The notes under the pieces: model-generated
The model's input: only the letters and a program-made list of their open reading frames with translations
Told to the model about the DNA's origin: nothing
The model's database searches: none
Source of the DNA: Angiostrongylus vasorum
Taxonomy: Eukaryota > Nematoda > Chromadorea > Rhabditida > Metastrongylidae
NCBI GenBank assembly: GCA_018806985.1
Contig: JADANN010000399.1
Span: 62,001-126,000 of the forward strand
Direction of reading: 5' to 3'
DNA length: 64,000 nt
Shown here: piece after piece, positions 12,901 to 24,900 of the stretch
How positions within the stretch are numbered: the first letter of the stretch is position 1
How the letters are laid out: every line of letters begins with the position of its first letter
Program-made: the position numbers and the translations under genes

Positions 12901-15900
12901 CTGGGTCCTGGTCAGCCGGCATTGCCTCCGATGCCACCGGAGGATCAGTTGACCACGATGTTTGATCAAGTACTAGTGAGTGTTGTTCATTCCTCCAATT
13001 TCTTTAGCGCTTGAAAGCGTTTTTCTTTACGGTCCTATATTTCTTCAAACACTTTCATATTTAAATCGCACCTCTTCACAAATTGCTTAGAATTATTAGA
13101 GCTTTCATGAAATTGGATTTTTTAATTAACTGGTGATTCACTGGTTGAGTAAGGTTTTCATTTTCTGGACTCTTGAAAGCTATGGTAGGGTTTCTCAGGT
13201 CACCACCACTTCTTGGCTAATGAGTATGCTGTATCGCTATATTTATTTAGACTGTTTAGCTACACATGAGGTTATATAACCGTTATTCGGTCACCGTTAA
13301 AAAAAACAGCTGAATAGAGGTTATGTAGAAACTCGTGTAAGCTAAACAATCGAAACAAGCATATTAACTATTCACATCGACGTTGAGTGAAAGTCGATCT
13401 AGTGAAGCATGTTCTATTGTTTTGTTTACTCTTAGTGAAGCTTCCCCACTGAGAGCTTGAAGATCTTCTCAGTTTGGGAAGCCCAAGTTTTCAATCATAC
13501 ATTCAGTGTCGCAGTTGAGCACCTAAAAACAGTGCGTAGCTACGAATTGGCGATAAGCCATTGGTGGTAAACTCATACACCTCAATTATGAAAATATTAG
13601 AATATTGTAATGATTTCTTTATTCTTCCTTTTTTTTTCCATCGGAGACGATGAATGTTTTTGCATGTGGTACGTGCAGCAATAGCTATGTGGATTTCGGC
13701 GCTGGAGTGCAAGGTCTTCGTCACAGCTGCGCGTCTAAAATTGCTGTTTCTTTACTTCCACTAATAAAACACCATTCATAAAACGACGATGAGTGCCGAG
13801 ATGAGTGTGCGAAGCAAGGAAAACGTCCGAGTACAGCAAACAAAAAAAAGACGCGTCTTCGAATCGCGATGCGGTTACCGGTTTCTTCTCATTGCAACAT
13901 CTATGGCCGGGTCACATTTCCAATGCCTTTTTTTCCGAGTGATGATGAAAATTTGCATATTAGGAGTAGTGCAGTTGAAGTGTGGATATCAAATTTGCAT
14001 TCTGAAAACCAACAGAACGCGAAGGAAAGGCAAACGGCCTGCTCTCGGCTGTTTTTCGTCGTCGACGTCGTCGGTTCTTTAGGGCTTTTTGTTCGCGTGA
14101 AATGAGCCGCTTGGAGATGGCTTTCAATACGAGAATACTGACAATCCATAGAATTAATGTCCACTGACGATGCTAATCCCTACGAATTTATGTGAATAGC
14201 CAGCCGGTTGATGATTTATTTGACGCACCTGCGAAAAAACACATGCTTGTCACGACAGGTGGTTTTGCCTGTTTATGGGTTTACCAGCTCCTCTTAAGGT
14301 ACCGGAACTCTCAGGACTTCATATTTTAGTAGTGGCCTCTCAATAATTACCCATTTTATGTCTCAAATATTTTCACTGTATTCATCAAATGAACCAATGA
14401 AAGCTAGTTAAGACGGCGACGACAAGGAAGTAACTCATTCAGAAAATAAGCGCACACCTAAAAAGATGGTAAAAAAATTGTTTATATAAGCTCATTTTTT
14501 AAGTGGTATTGAGTAGGTAGTTCGTCGTCAGATGGTATACAAGGTAATGCTAATGAATATCATAAAGGTGTTGAGAGGATGATTACGATAGTAGGAGTTT
14601 GTGATTTGGTTACGGTAACCGTCATTGCTAAGAAAAAATGGCGGAATATGACAGCGGAAGCGATTTTTAGGAAGCCAAAGAAGATTTCCAAAATGGTTTT
14701 TGAGAGATTCGACTCCATGATTTGATAAATGAGCGAATAGAACAGCAGATCCAACTCTCAGTTTTATGTAGTGCTTTTTAGAAACAAATGGATTTACCAG
14801 TGGATAAGATGCGAATACTGAAAGAGTATAATAACGAGAAGAAGTGGAAAGTCGTTGTGGATAGCGTAAGTTTTATTTCGTTGAACGAATTCCAAGACAA
14901 AAAAGCGGATGTTTTCTATACATGCAGTGTTTGTGAGATCTGTTCAATCTCTCCTTGATGTAAGTGAAAAAATTAATATCTTATCTTTTGTTCTTCCTAA
15001 GTGTTTTTGCTTAGTCTTGGATTGAAACGCTTCGTTCTATTTCTTTTCTAGGTGCAAGGTAACTGTTTAAGTCCTTTTTAATTGCTATTATCAAATATTT
15101 ATCAACAAACAAAGCTTTATGGAGATATCTGAGCACGAATGACTTTTTACACTTGTCTTATTTTACAAATTTTTTGGGATAACGATGAATTTGTCAACAG
15201 TACCATAATGATGCTGAGATATTTGCAAAACTCCGGACCTGCGGCAGAGAGCGAAGGCGCTATTACCCTTTCCGGGGCTTACACGTTCACTACAACACCA
15301 TGCGGCTCGCTCGTTTCGCCTATCTCTCAGCTATTTTTCTATCTACGAGCCATCAGCAAACACCTGTCAACAGGGTTGATCTAGGGAGCGCAAATCGGCA
15401 TTGAACTTAGTTAAGCTGAAGCTATATTTCAAATCACAATATTGGCCTTTTATTGCTGTCTACTACAATTTCTTAGAACAGGATGTTACATAATAGCGCG
15501 TTCGTTCCCCCCACCTGAGACACCTGCTGTTCGGAGTTTTGCAAATATCTCAGCATCATTATGGTTGCATTGTATATAATATCTTGCCGTGAAAGAATTA
15601 TAGGTAGCAAATAAAAGATTAACTTCGTCAATAGTTATTATCATTTACACTTCAGCAAGGCATGAACGCCCATGTGGATCCGGCCAACTATCTGACAAAA
15701 CTATCTTATTTTCTTGATAAGAAAACTCTGAAGAAGAACAAGAAAGTTCTTGGAGATGAGACTTCAACCGAAGTCTTAAAGCATATCGAAATATCATTGA
15801 GAACTAACAGTGTAGATTGGGTCATTCAGTTCTTAAATTTACCAAACAATGGACTACAAGTGCTTGTTGAATACATGAACCAGTTACTTTTGGAAGCATC

Positions 15901-18900
15901 ATCGCAAACGTAAGTTCTTCCCAGAAATACCAAACCAAGCGATAGAAGATGTTTTTTCATCAACAAAAGAAAAAAATCTCGAGAAAAAAAGCGTAGTGGT
16001 TAGTGATACATTGCATCAGAAAGCACTGCTCTAGTTCTAATCCCTCTCAACGCATTCCTGCAACCCACGTGCGCACGTCCTAGCTCGGCCATCGCTAAGA
16101 TTGCAAGAAACATCGACTCGACCAATAAAGAAGACGAAATCCTCGGACAGCATGCGAAATAACAAGCGAGATGTTCGAAGACCTTTATCCACAGTCAATG
16201 CAGGGAAACGAAACGGGGCAGGGAAGTGCTGGGATCCGCGCAGTGGATGTGATGGCGGGTGATGGAATAATAATATTATCAATAATAGTGATATTAAGTT
16301 CTATATCAATATCAGCAACTGGTTAAATTCATGAATTTTGTGAAGTTTTATTCGACTATTAATGTTCCAATCATCATCACATCAATTATTTGTAAAATAA
16401 TGATGGTAGTTTCGAAGCAGATGGAGAGACGTTCCTTTTTTAGATGCGTAGAAGCTCCGACTGGTGCGGGTGTTGATAGCACTGACCTTGTCATTCCTTC
16501 AGGTTCAGTAACTACAATGTCTACGTCGGGATCGCTTTTCAGAAAAAGTCAGTTTTTTTCCCTCATCCTCGTGCAGTAATATTTTATTGTTAATCTATAG
16601 TTGTAGAGACGGTGACGTTTTTTATCCCAAAGATTTTATGTATATGATGGTCACTTAAAATTCATCTGAAAATTCTTAGTTATTCATGTGACCTTAGAAG
16701 TGAGACTGAATGATTAGTCTTTTTTGTTTGCTAAACTTTCAAACTATCTTAATTATTTTTTGTTAATCCATAGTAGTGAGTTAATGTTGATGCAGTCTTA
16801 AATATTGATGTAACGGTATTCGTGGTCACAGTTTATGTAGTGTTGTTATTCAATAGAGTATGTATAGCGTTATGGCTGATGTGGACTGCAAAACGCACGC
16901 GATCAGAGGTTCGAACCCGCTTTCTCAAGTAACCTGTCCATCCTCTTTCCGACATCGGTATATTGGTACCAGACCTCCCTGCGATGATAGCAGCACTGAC
17001 TTGAAAAATCTGCAGGACCACGGGTCATTCAGTATGTAGGCTGACATGTATTGAATCACTTCTACGTTGTTTACCGGAGTGGAATGAATGACACATCCTT
17101 AAAGGATTGATCAACACTGAGCCCTTTATCCCGTATTTGTGAAACTTTCTTCGAAATTACTACTATTTTGAAAAGTGCTATTAAAAAACGTCAAGGATTT
17201 GCTTGAGAACATGGCAATAGCTTTTATTTGATTGTATTGTATGTGGATTTAATTTGTGAAATCGTAAGATCATCCAGTGAGCTTAGGTCACTCCATCGGT
17301 GGACGAACTACCAAAGTGAGCAAAAATGTCGGTGAACTCGAAGATGACGTTCATGTTTGTATCATGTGCCTTAGGGCCATAATGAACAACAAGGTAAGCA
17401 AAATAGTACAACGATTAAACAATAGTTACAATAGTATCGTGAATTGTATGTGTTTTTGTTGGCTGAGCAAATTGAATGAGCTGGTATCTGTTCAATTTTA
17501 GCGCGGCTTCGAACTGGTGTTTGCAGATTCGAGAGCGATTTATTGCATTGTACGAAGTATTCTTCATCAAAGCCTCAGGTACTCGTCGTTTTTTGGCACC
17601 TTATACTGTTTTTTCTTAATTACATTCGGTCTTCTTACCTTTACTTTAAGCATAGGAAGCGTTTGCATTAATTTCTCCTGAATTTTCGCTTTTACTTTGT
17701 CATTCGTCAGTTCATGCAGTTTTAGGTCTTCATTTTTGTTGAGTCTCATAAGAAAATCTGTGCTTAAATGTTTGTAATCGTTTTTAAGCTGTTCAATACC
17801 TGATAGGGAATAGTTCTTAAAGACAACTTAATAACATTCAAGTGGTATTAATGAAATTATTCTGTGATTTTAGTTTTTTGTACTTTTAGGACGAAAACGT
17901 TAGTAATGCAAATGCTTTCATCGATATGTATGGTTCAGGGGGGTCAGGAATTGGTCAGTGAGGCTTTCGATCAGTTTAGACTGGTAAGCAGTTTCTATAT
18001 TTTAGTGTTTTTTTCTCCATTATTTTTTTTTATTTTTGTAAGAGTTGTAGTGCGAGAGATGACTAGCTGCTTTCGACGCTTTACTAACGTTCATCTCTGT
18101 TATTCAAATTTCTTCAACGTTGTTTCCATCATATCACATGATGTCGATGCCTCTCATGATACGAATGGGGCAGAAATATTTTCTCCCCTGTTTTCAAATA
18201 CGCGACAGTTCTGAGTTTTAGACAGTTTTTGAATTATGAAACCCAAGAGTTGGGTTTTTGAGAGGTCGATAAATAGCCGTAAGAGACAGTAACATAAAAT
18301 TTCAGTCTTTCTTTCAGTTAGAAATATATCAAAAAAGGTTATTTTCAGGACTATCGTGAAAGACATCGGTTCCAAACACTCATGTTTTTTATAAGAAATC
18401 CAGCCGGTAGGTTTTCTTTCCATTTTTGTTTTTTGTTTTTGTTTTTCTAGAAGGATACTGTTTCGTCGCGCCAAATTAATCTTACGGATTTGAATATTCG
18501 ACGATGGAATAAATGCTATCCATATTTTCTCTTTTTTGCACTGTGCGACTGACTGCGTGTTCGGTTTAGAATTCCACGTTGAGTTCTTATCATCTGCCAT
18601 CCAATTTCTGGATATTTTCTCATCTGTGGAGGATCTCAACCAGCGAGTTTATCTACAGTATGAAATGCATCAGCTTGGTTTGGACAACTATATTGATGTA
18701 GGCTTAGAGTTACTAGTTGTTTTTTCTAAACATATGTTCTGTTTATTCACCAAATGAATACCGTGCCTTATCTTAAGCCTTGACTGCAGTTAATTAAAAA
18801 ATGACTCAAGAAGACCTAATTGTTAAAAAAGTTGAACACAAAAAAGATGGCATAAGCCATGATGACTTTTAGGCCAATCAAATCTAGTTCTCTTGATTAG

Positions 18901-21900
18901 ATCTTAGTCAAGTTGTTGTTTTCATGGAATTTAATCTCAATTCATCACGCTACCGTATCCCTTCGACATTTAGAACATTGTTGAGAAATGTTTTTTTTTA
19001 CCACAATTGCTACAAGAGAAGGATAGAGAGCGTTTACTGTTAGACACTACATGGGTCGCGCTTTGTAGTTCTGTCACTAAACGAATTACTGAAAAGTTTA
19101 TTTCATCTAGATGTGGTTTGTAACCTCTTAGGCATTAACTGTTATAAAGCAGATTAATTTCTTTCTTTAGATTTATGCTAGTGCTTGTAAGAAAGACTGT
19201 AACATTCTTTTTAGGAGATGGCCGATTGTAAATCAGATGAACTACAAGCGAGAATGACAGCTTATGTGAATGGCGAAATGGACGTAGCTGCTCTGGTCGA
19301 AGACTCACACCATAAAGCACGTTTGCTGGAAGAGTGCGATCAGCTGAAAAGCCGTCTGTCACAGGCGAACGAACGAGTCCAAGAAGTTGAGGCAAAGTGG
19401 ATAACAGATAAAGCGGCACTGGATCGAAGGTTACTGGATCTGGTTCGGGAACGTGATCGGATGCAGAAAGAACACGAAGCGCAGGAAGGAACGTGGAAGA
19501 AAACAATAAGTGAGTCGTAAAGTCACAGAAAGGTCTTGTTGAGGTTTGCGGCCAAAAATGCATTGGAGATTTTGTAATTCAAATGACATTAATAAACACT
19601 TAAATGTTTTTTTAATTTTAATGATCAAAAAATGGCTAGAGGTGTTTAGATGCGATTTTGAGCTTCTTATGAGATGCGTTCTTTTGGTAGTAGTACTGGA
19701 CTATCGTTATCGTTACTCCTCTCACATTGTTTAGCCGAGAATGTTTCTTATAAATAATGCTGAATTCAATCTTAAATCTGCAATTTCTTTTTAAAAATCT
19801 TAAACCAAACGTCGCTTCGCCTTTGTCATCTGTTTTCCTGCTCGTTTGATCTTCGGAAGAATCTAGTGGGTACCGAGATCTCCATTTGCCTCTGACATAG
19901 GTATGATAGTTAACCTATGAGGCTCTACTCTCTTTAGGGACGCAGAGAGTTTCATATTTTTCTTACACTAGCCTAGCAGACTCGTGAAGAAGTTTAATCA
20001 TTAGCGGGGAGGGGGAGGGGGGCGGTCGTCCATATGCTTGACATCTAGTGCTACCAATTAGTTAATGGCCTTTGTCCACAAGATGAGTTTAGGTAACATG
20101 TGAAATGTTGAGTTAATGTTGTGCAACATGCTATCTTCCTGAAGACGGGCAGAGAACGGAAGAAATACCAATTAGCGACAATTTTGGAACTCCAGTCCTT
20201 CAAATTTTGCAAGATTCTGTCCTTCCGAAGAAAGGACAGGACGTCACACACGGATGGTCGCAACCTTCTGTAAGATTTTGGGAGAGCAGCGTTGCCGATT
20301 ATGGTCATGCGGAAGAATCTTGGTTTTGAGTGTAGGGCTTCCATAATTCCGAGTTACCATGAATGGTCTTGATCATGATAAATTATCCTCTCAACTTCAA
20401 TCGATTCAATCCTGGATTTCGATGTGAACTTATTAAGGCGCTCATATGCGAAAAATTTTTGCCTTGAAACGGCCAGTAATCACCTCATGGAAGGTACGAT
20501 GTTTTTCTTTTTTAGAACTTCTCAAGTTTTATGTAGAATGCTTCGACTTCTTCATAGACGTTGACGACGAATATTGCCAATTCCTGTATTGGTGTATAAC
20601 CTTTTCAACTGTAAGTTTCTGATCTTGGTGATAAATTTTTCAAAGGGTCACATTATATTCATTACGGTCAAAGTTATTTTAACGATTACACCATTCGGCT
20701 GAATTGTGTGCTGCTGCATCTTCGAGGAACAATTCTCCATTCTCACAAGTTGCGTTTAATAGGCAACATCTTCTATCGAACACTTCTTGATAACATCGTA
20801 TTTATCCACGTTACAATGCATTGGCAAGCCCTTATTGGAAAATTCCAATGCTAGGGTGCTTATGCTGTAAGTACTGCTCGTCACTATAGTCCTTACCAAA
20901 TTTATATAGCTAAGGACAACTCCTAAACTTTTAGAACCCTGTCCATCCGCATGTACTCGTCCTAGTAAACGATGCGGAATCGGAGACGACGTTGAGATCA
21001 GAGAATGAGACTTTCTTCACAGCTCTTAGCAATTAATAGCCAGGGAAAGAGTGTCGATCTCTGGCATCTTCTCAGAGCTCAGACAAGGAGTTATGGAGGT
21101 TTTTATTTGGAAAAGAAGAGGAAATTTTCTTCTTTGAAGTGAATTTCGTATAGAGAAACACTGGCTATTAGACCAAGTGCTACACATTATCAGACTTCAA
21201 ACGTTACGATTATGAATAAGTGAACTGAAGAAACTGACAACAATTAAAGATTCGGCGTGGTATCATGTAAAAGATTACTGTAAAATCACCTTTATCAATC
21301 GTAGTCTCGTAGCTGGACAAAAGTACAATGCAATTACAATATTTACTATAGAATGATTACAATACGATTTTGAAAAATAGTGGTACAAAATACAAAAACA
21401 ATACAACAATACAACCGCTATGAGGCTGAAATATTTGCAAAACTTGGACCCCAAACCAGATTCGAACCCGTGATCACCTTTTTTGGAAGGTCACGTATTA
21501 CCCACTGCACCACTGAGGCCCTAGCATTGCGTTTCTCTCAGTCAGTTTTGTGCCATCCACAATTAGTACAAGGATACAAAGTACGATAATTAAAATACAG
21601 TACAAATACGATTAATACATCGCTATATCACTGCAGTTTTTTGCACAGACACACAGATGCATTGAGTCACTTCTACTTCTGGCGGAGCTGAATACATGGA
21701 ACATTCCTATACGTATGGTAAATCAACGCTGATCCCTTTATTTATTCTTTATAAATCAATTCCAATGATACAAGCAGAATGCAGGAATTCAATTGCTTCT
21801 ACGCAGTCATTTTCGTGTCGAACGCAGAATCCCCTACCTGGGAGGAATCCATGAACCGCTAAACAGGACCACCTTTAAGTGAAAATTCCAATTTTTTCTA

Positions 21901-24900
21901 TATCAGCCGCAAATTCTCAATAGAACATTCGAAAGTGTATTCCTTCTATGATGGTGATTAGTCTTGTCCATCAATGAGGTCATAAAATGGAAACGTCATA
22001 CAAAGAATGGTCATAGATTGTTCATTCACCACGAATAAAGTCGATTTATTTATTTCGCCTTATCATAAGGCGACATCTTCAATTTTTTATATTGTTGTTG
22101 TTTTTCGCTTCATCATTGTTATCCAGGTGAAAAAGATCGTCAAGCTCGAGAAAAACAAGCCAGACTCGAACAAAGGATACAAGAACTGGAAGCGGTACAG
22201 AAAACCATGCAAGGTACAATTAGTAAAGCGAGAATTTTCGTTCCAGTTGCGTAGAATGAAAAGTAGTTTTTTTTTCTGGCTATGAGTTATCAATTCATTG
22301 TTAGAAAAAGACCGGAAGGGCGAAAAAACGATCCAGAATGTACTGACGTAACATGGTTTATTCAATACTTTTTAGCCGGATTACAAGTACAGCAACAGGC
22401 CAAATCTCCCCCTACTCCGCCTCCTCCGGCTCCAGGTCCTCATCGAGAGAATGGACCTCCGGTCGCAGGTCCTCATCGAGAGAATGGAGTAGTGCCGACT
22501 ACGGTAGCAGCCCCATCTCCTGCAGGTTTGCTCGCTCCGGTCACTGCAGTGCCGCCGGCTCCACCACCACCACCTAATTTGTCCAGTAAGTTGAAAATAC
22601 TAATTCAGTCTCTGAGTCTCCCTGAAAGCTCCCAAACACGTACTGGATTCTTTCAGATGGCACAGAATCTGGTGGAGCACCGCCAGCTCCTCCTCCTCCA
22701 CCAGCTGGATTTGGTAAAGTTTCTGGTGGACCACCACCTCCACCACCTCCTGGTTTAATGACTAGCAGTTTACCTGTCGCTAGTACTATCAGAAAAACAT
22801 ATCAGACAAGGTTCTTTATTCTAATTATTTCCTGCGTGGGTCCTGCTGTTCAGCAGTACCCACGGACTTTCATTCACCATATTTTCTCAAACTTCTCATG
22901 GCATCATACTAATCACTATTTATCAGAGAAAATCCAAATGAGTGCAAATAAATTAAGGAACAAACTGCCTCAACTTAACTGGACCGCTATGAAGCCAAAC
23001 CAAGCGAAAAACACCGTGTTTGAAGATCTCAACGATGAGAAGATTATCGATGTAGGAATTAATTGAAATTGATTATTACTATGCTGCAAGTTCTTTTATT
23101 TCCTAACCATTTAGCGACGATGCTGGTTTTTTGATATTTGACGATAGTTTCTCAGTCAGTGAAGTACTTTAGGAATTCAGAACTTTGTAGACATCGCATG
23201 CAGTCAAGATTCTGGAAAAGTTGAAATTTTACAAATTTTTAAAAATTTCAACATAAGAGCGGCAGCTGGAAACTTGAAAGGCCTATTTGAAAGCTCAGTG
23301 GTGTCCTAGTAGACGAAATCTCGTTTGTTCATTTGCTTTCATATTCGAAATGAGAGCGTTGGACCAAAAAATAGGAGAGATATGTGTCGTGGAGTCCAGA
23401 GAATAAAAATTTCGTCTTGAAGAACCAAAGGAGCTTTTGGCTAGCAGACGAAGTTCTGCAGATTTTTAATAGTTCTTAGTAAATTCCAAGGAACCAGAAA
23501 TGAACCACAGAGGGCAATGTCTCGTTATGACACATGATCCTAACACAGTATTTAAGATTGATGTTTTAATGTGAGGGAAGCACATTATGCTTCCTTGTTA
23601 ACTTTGTGTGGTTGGTCTTCATGTGACGTACTCGCTGGAAGACGTATAGAAAATGGTGACTCTGAGAAGAAGCTTCATTCACGAACAAGCTGACGTTTTT
23701 TCCTCAGAGTCTGGAAAGGTCAAGTTGATAGCAATCTATTCGGCCAGACACCTCCATAACCAAACAGAGAAAACGCTAAACCAAGATTTCAATTACATTG
23801 AACACAGAATGGCTTCTTTGCACACTCACCGCTTCCTGTTAGTCTTGCACGGAGTATGTCACATGGAGACCAACCGCACAGAATTCACATGGAAGCGTAA
23901 TGTGCCCCCTCCCATCAGAATAACAAGCTTATATACTGCCCAATATCACGCGTGGTAATGAGGCATTCTTCCCTGCGGTTCATTTTCGGACTCCTGGAGT
24001 TAATCCAGAACGCCTGGAGAGTTTTGCGCGCTTGTGTTCGCGATTCCCCTGCGAGGATCGTGACCTGTACTTCAAGGTCCTCCGCGTTTTGTCTCTAGGT
24101 CCTATGCGTGCATAGTGGGGGTATTTGGTTTACGTTTCCCGACTAGGTGTTCTTTTATGCGGACACAGAGGGGTCTGCCCGTGTCGCCAATGTATTCGTC
24201 TCCGCACGCCTTACAGGAGATCAGATAAACTGTACCCGAGCTCATGCAATCACCGTCTCTACCATTAGGGCAAATTATGCAATTCTGCGTTGCACATAGA
24301 CGGTCATATAGGCGGTTACCAACTAGCTGGCGCCTGAGAGTACTCGGTGGTATTCCAACTACGTTTATCAAATTCTCAAGACCCGCCCTTCTTAAGCGCG
24401 TCTTATAGCTGTCCTTACATCATTTGAGATGAAGGGTAGGATAAACGGGACCTTTCTATCGCTAGAGTTGTCGTTTAGGGGTCTACGATTTCCTCTACGC
24501 CTATCCCGAGCTACAGTGTTGTAGCCATTAGATTAGATTTAGAAATGGCTACTTGCCGTGTCAAGTTCCGGGACTCCTCTCTGTGCTCTCTTCCCGTGCA
24601 CACGTTGGTTGCTGTTCGAAACATGTTTCTTACAAGCTCCCTTTTGGTGTGAGAGGGGTGAGAGGAGAAGTAATGAACCAAGATGTTTTTACTACTTGGC
24701 TTTCGGTATCACTTTGTAATGTAGCCATTTTCTGACAGGTTAATTTAATTTCTTGGTTTAGTATTTCCCGTATTTGGTTATGGAAGTGTTTGGCCGTGTA
24801 GATTACAGTGACCTTTCTAGGTTCAGAAGGTGGGGGAAATCCGTTAAAACGTCAGCTGTTGTAAAGAAATAATACGTAGTAACAACCTCAACGGTTGGAT

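Larger units (their letters stand above)
12898..19509 (+). other. frl-1: formin exons 1-10: GTPase-binding and FH3 (DID) half plus start of coiled coil
   Basis: Residues 1-414. Recognisable FMNL blocks are DQVLKQMDLPVDKMRILKEY (exons 1-2), HIEISLRTNSVDWV (exon 3), DDVHVCIMCLRAIMNNK (exon 5), SSICMVQGGQELVSEAFDQF (exon 7) and RVYLQYEMHQLGLDNY (exon 9). In the family this region binds Rho-type GTPase and the C-terminal DAD to hold the protein inactive. Exon 10 (19215-19509) runs from the end of the armadillo fold into a charged heptad-rich coiled coil. Exon 4 (16444-16502) is assigned on phase alone, because it covers the poorly conserved linker. Confidence 0.9.

Noticed and set aside
19431..19628. 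Minus-strand frames over formin exon 10
   Set aside because: They are shadows of the coiled-coil exon and the adjoining intron.
22758..23066. Single 102-codon exon spanning FH1 end and FH2 start
   Set aside because: As the main model I preferred a spliced 147-bp intron because the joined protein (YQTR-NKLPQLNW) matches the family. The unspliced form is kept as a finding.
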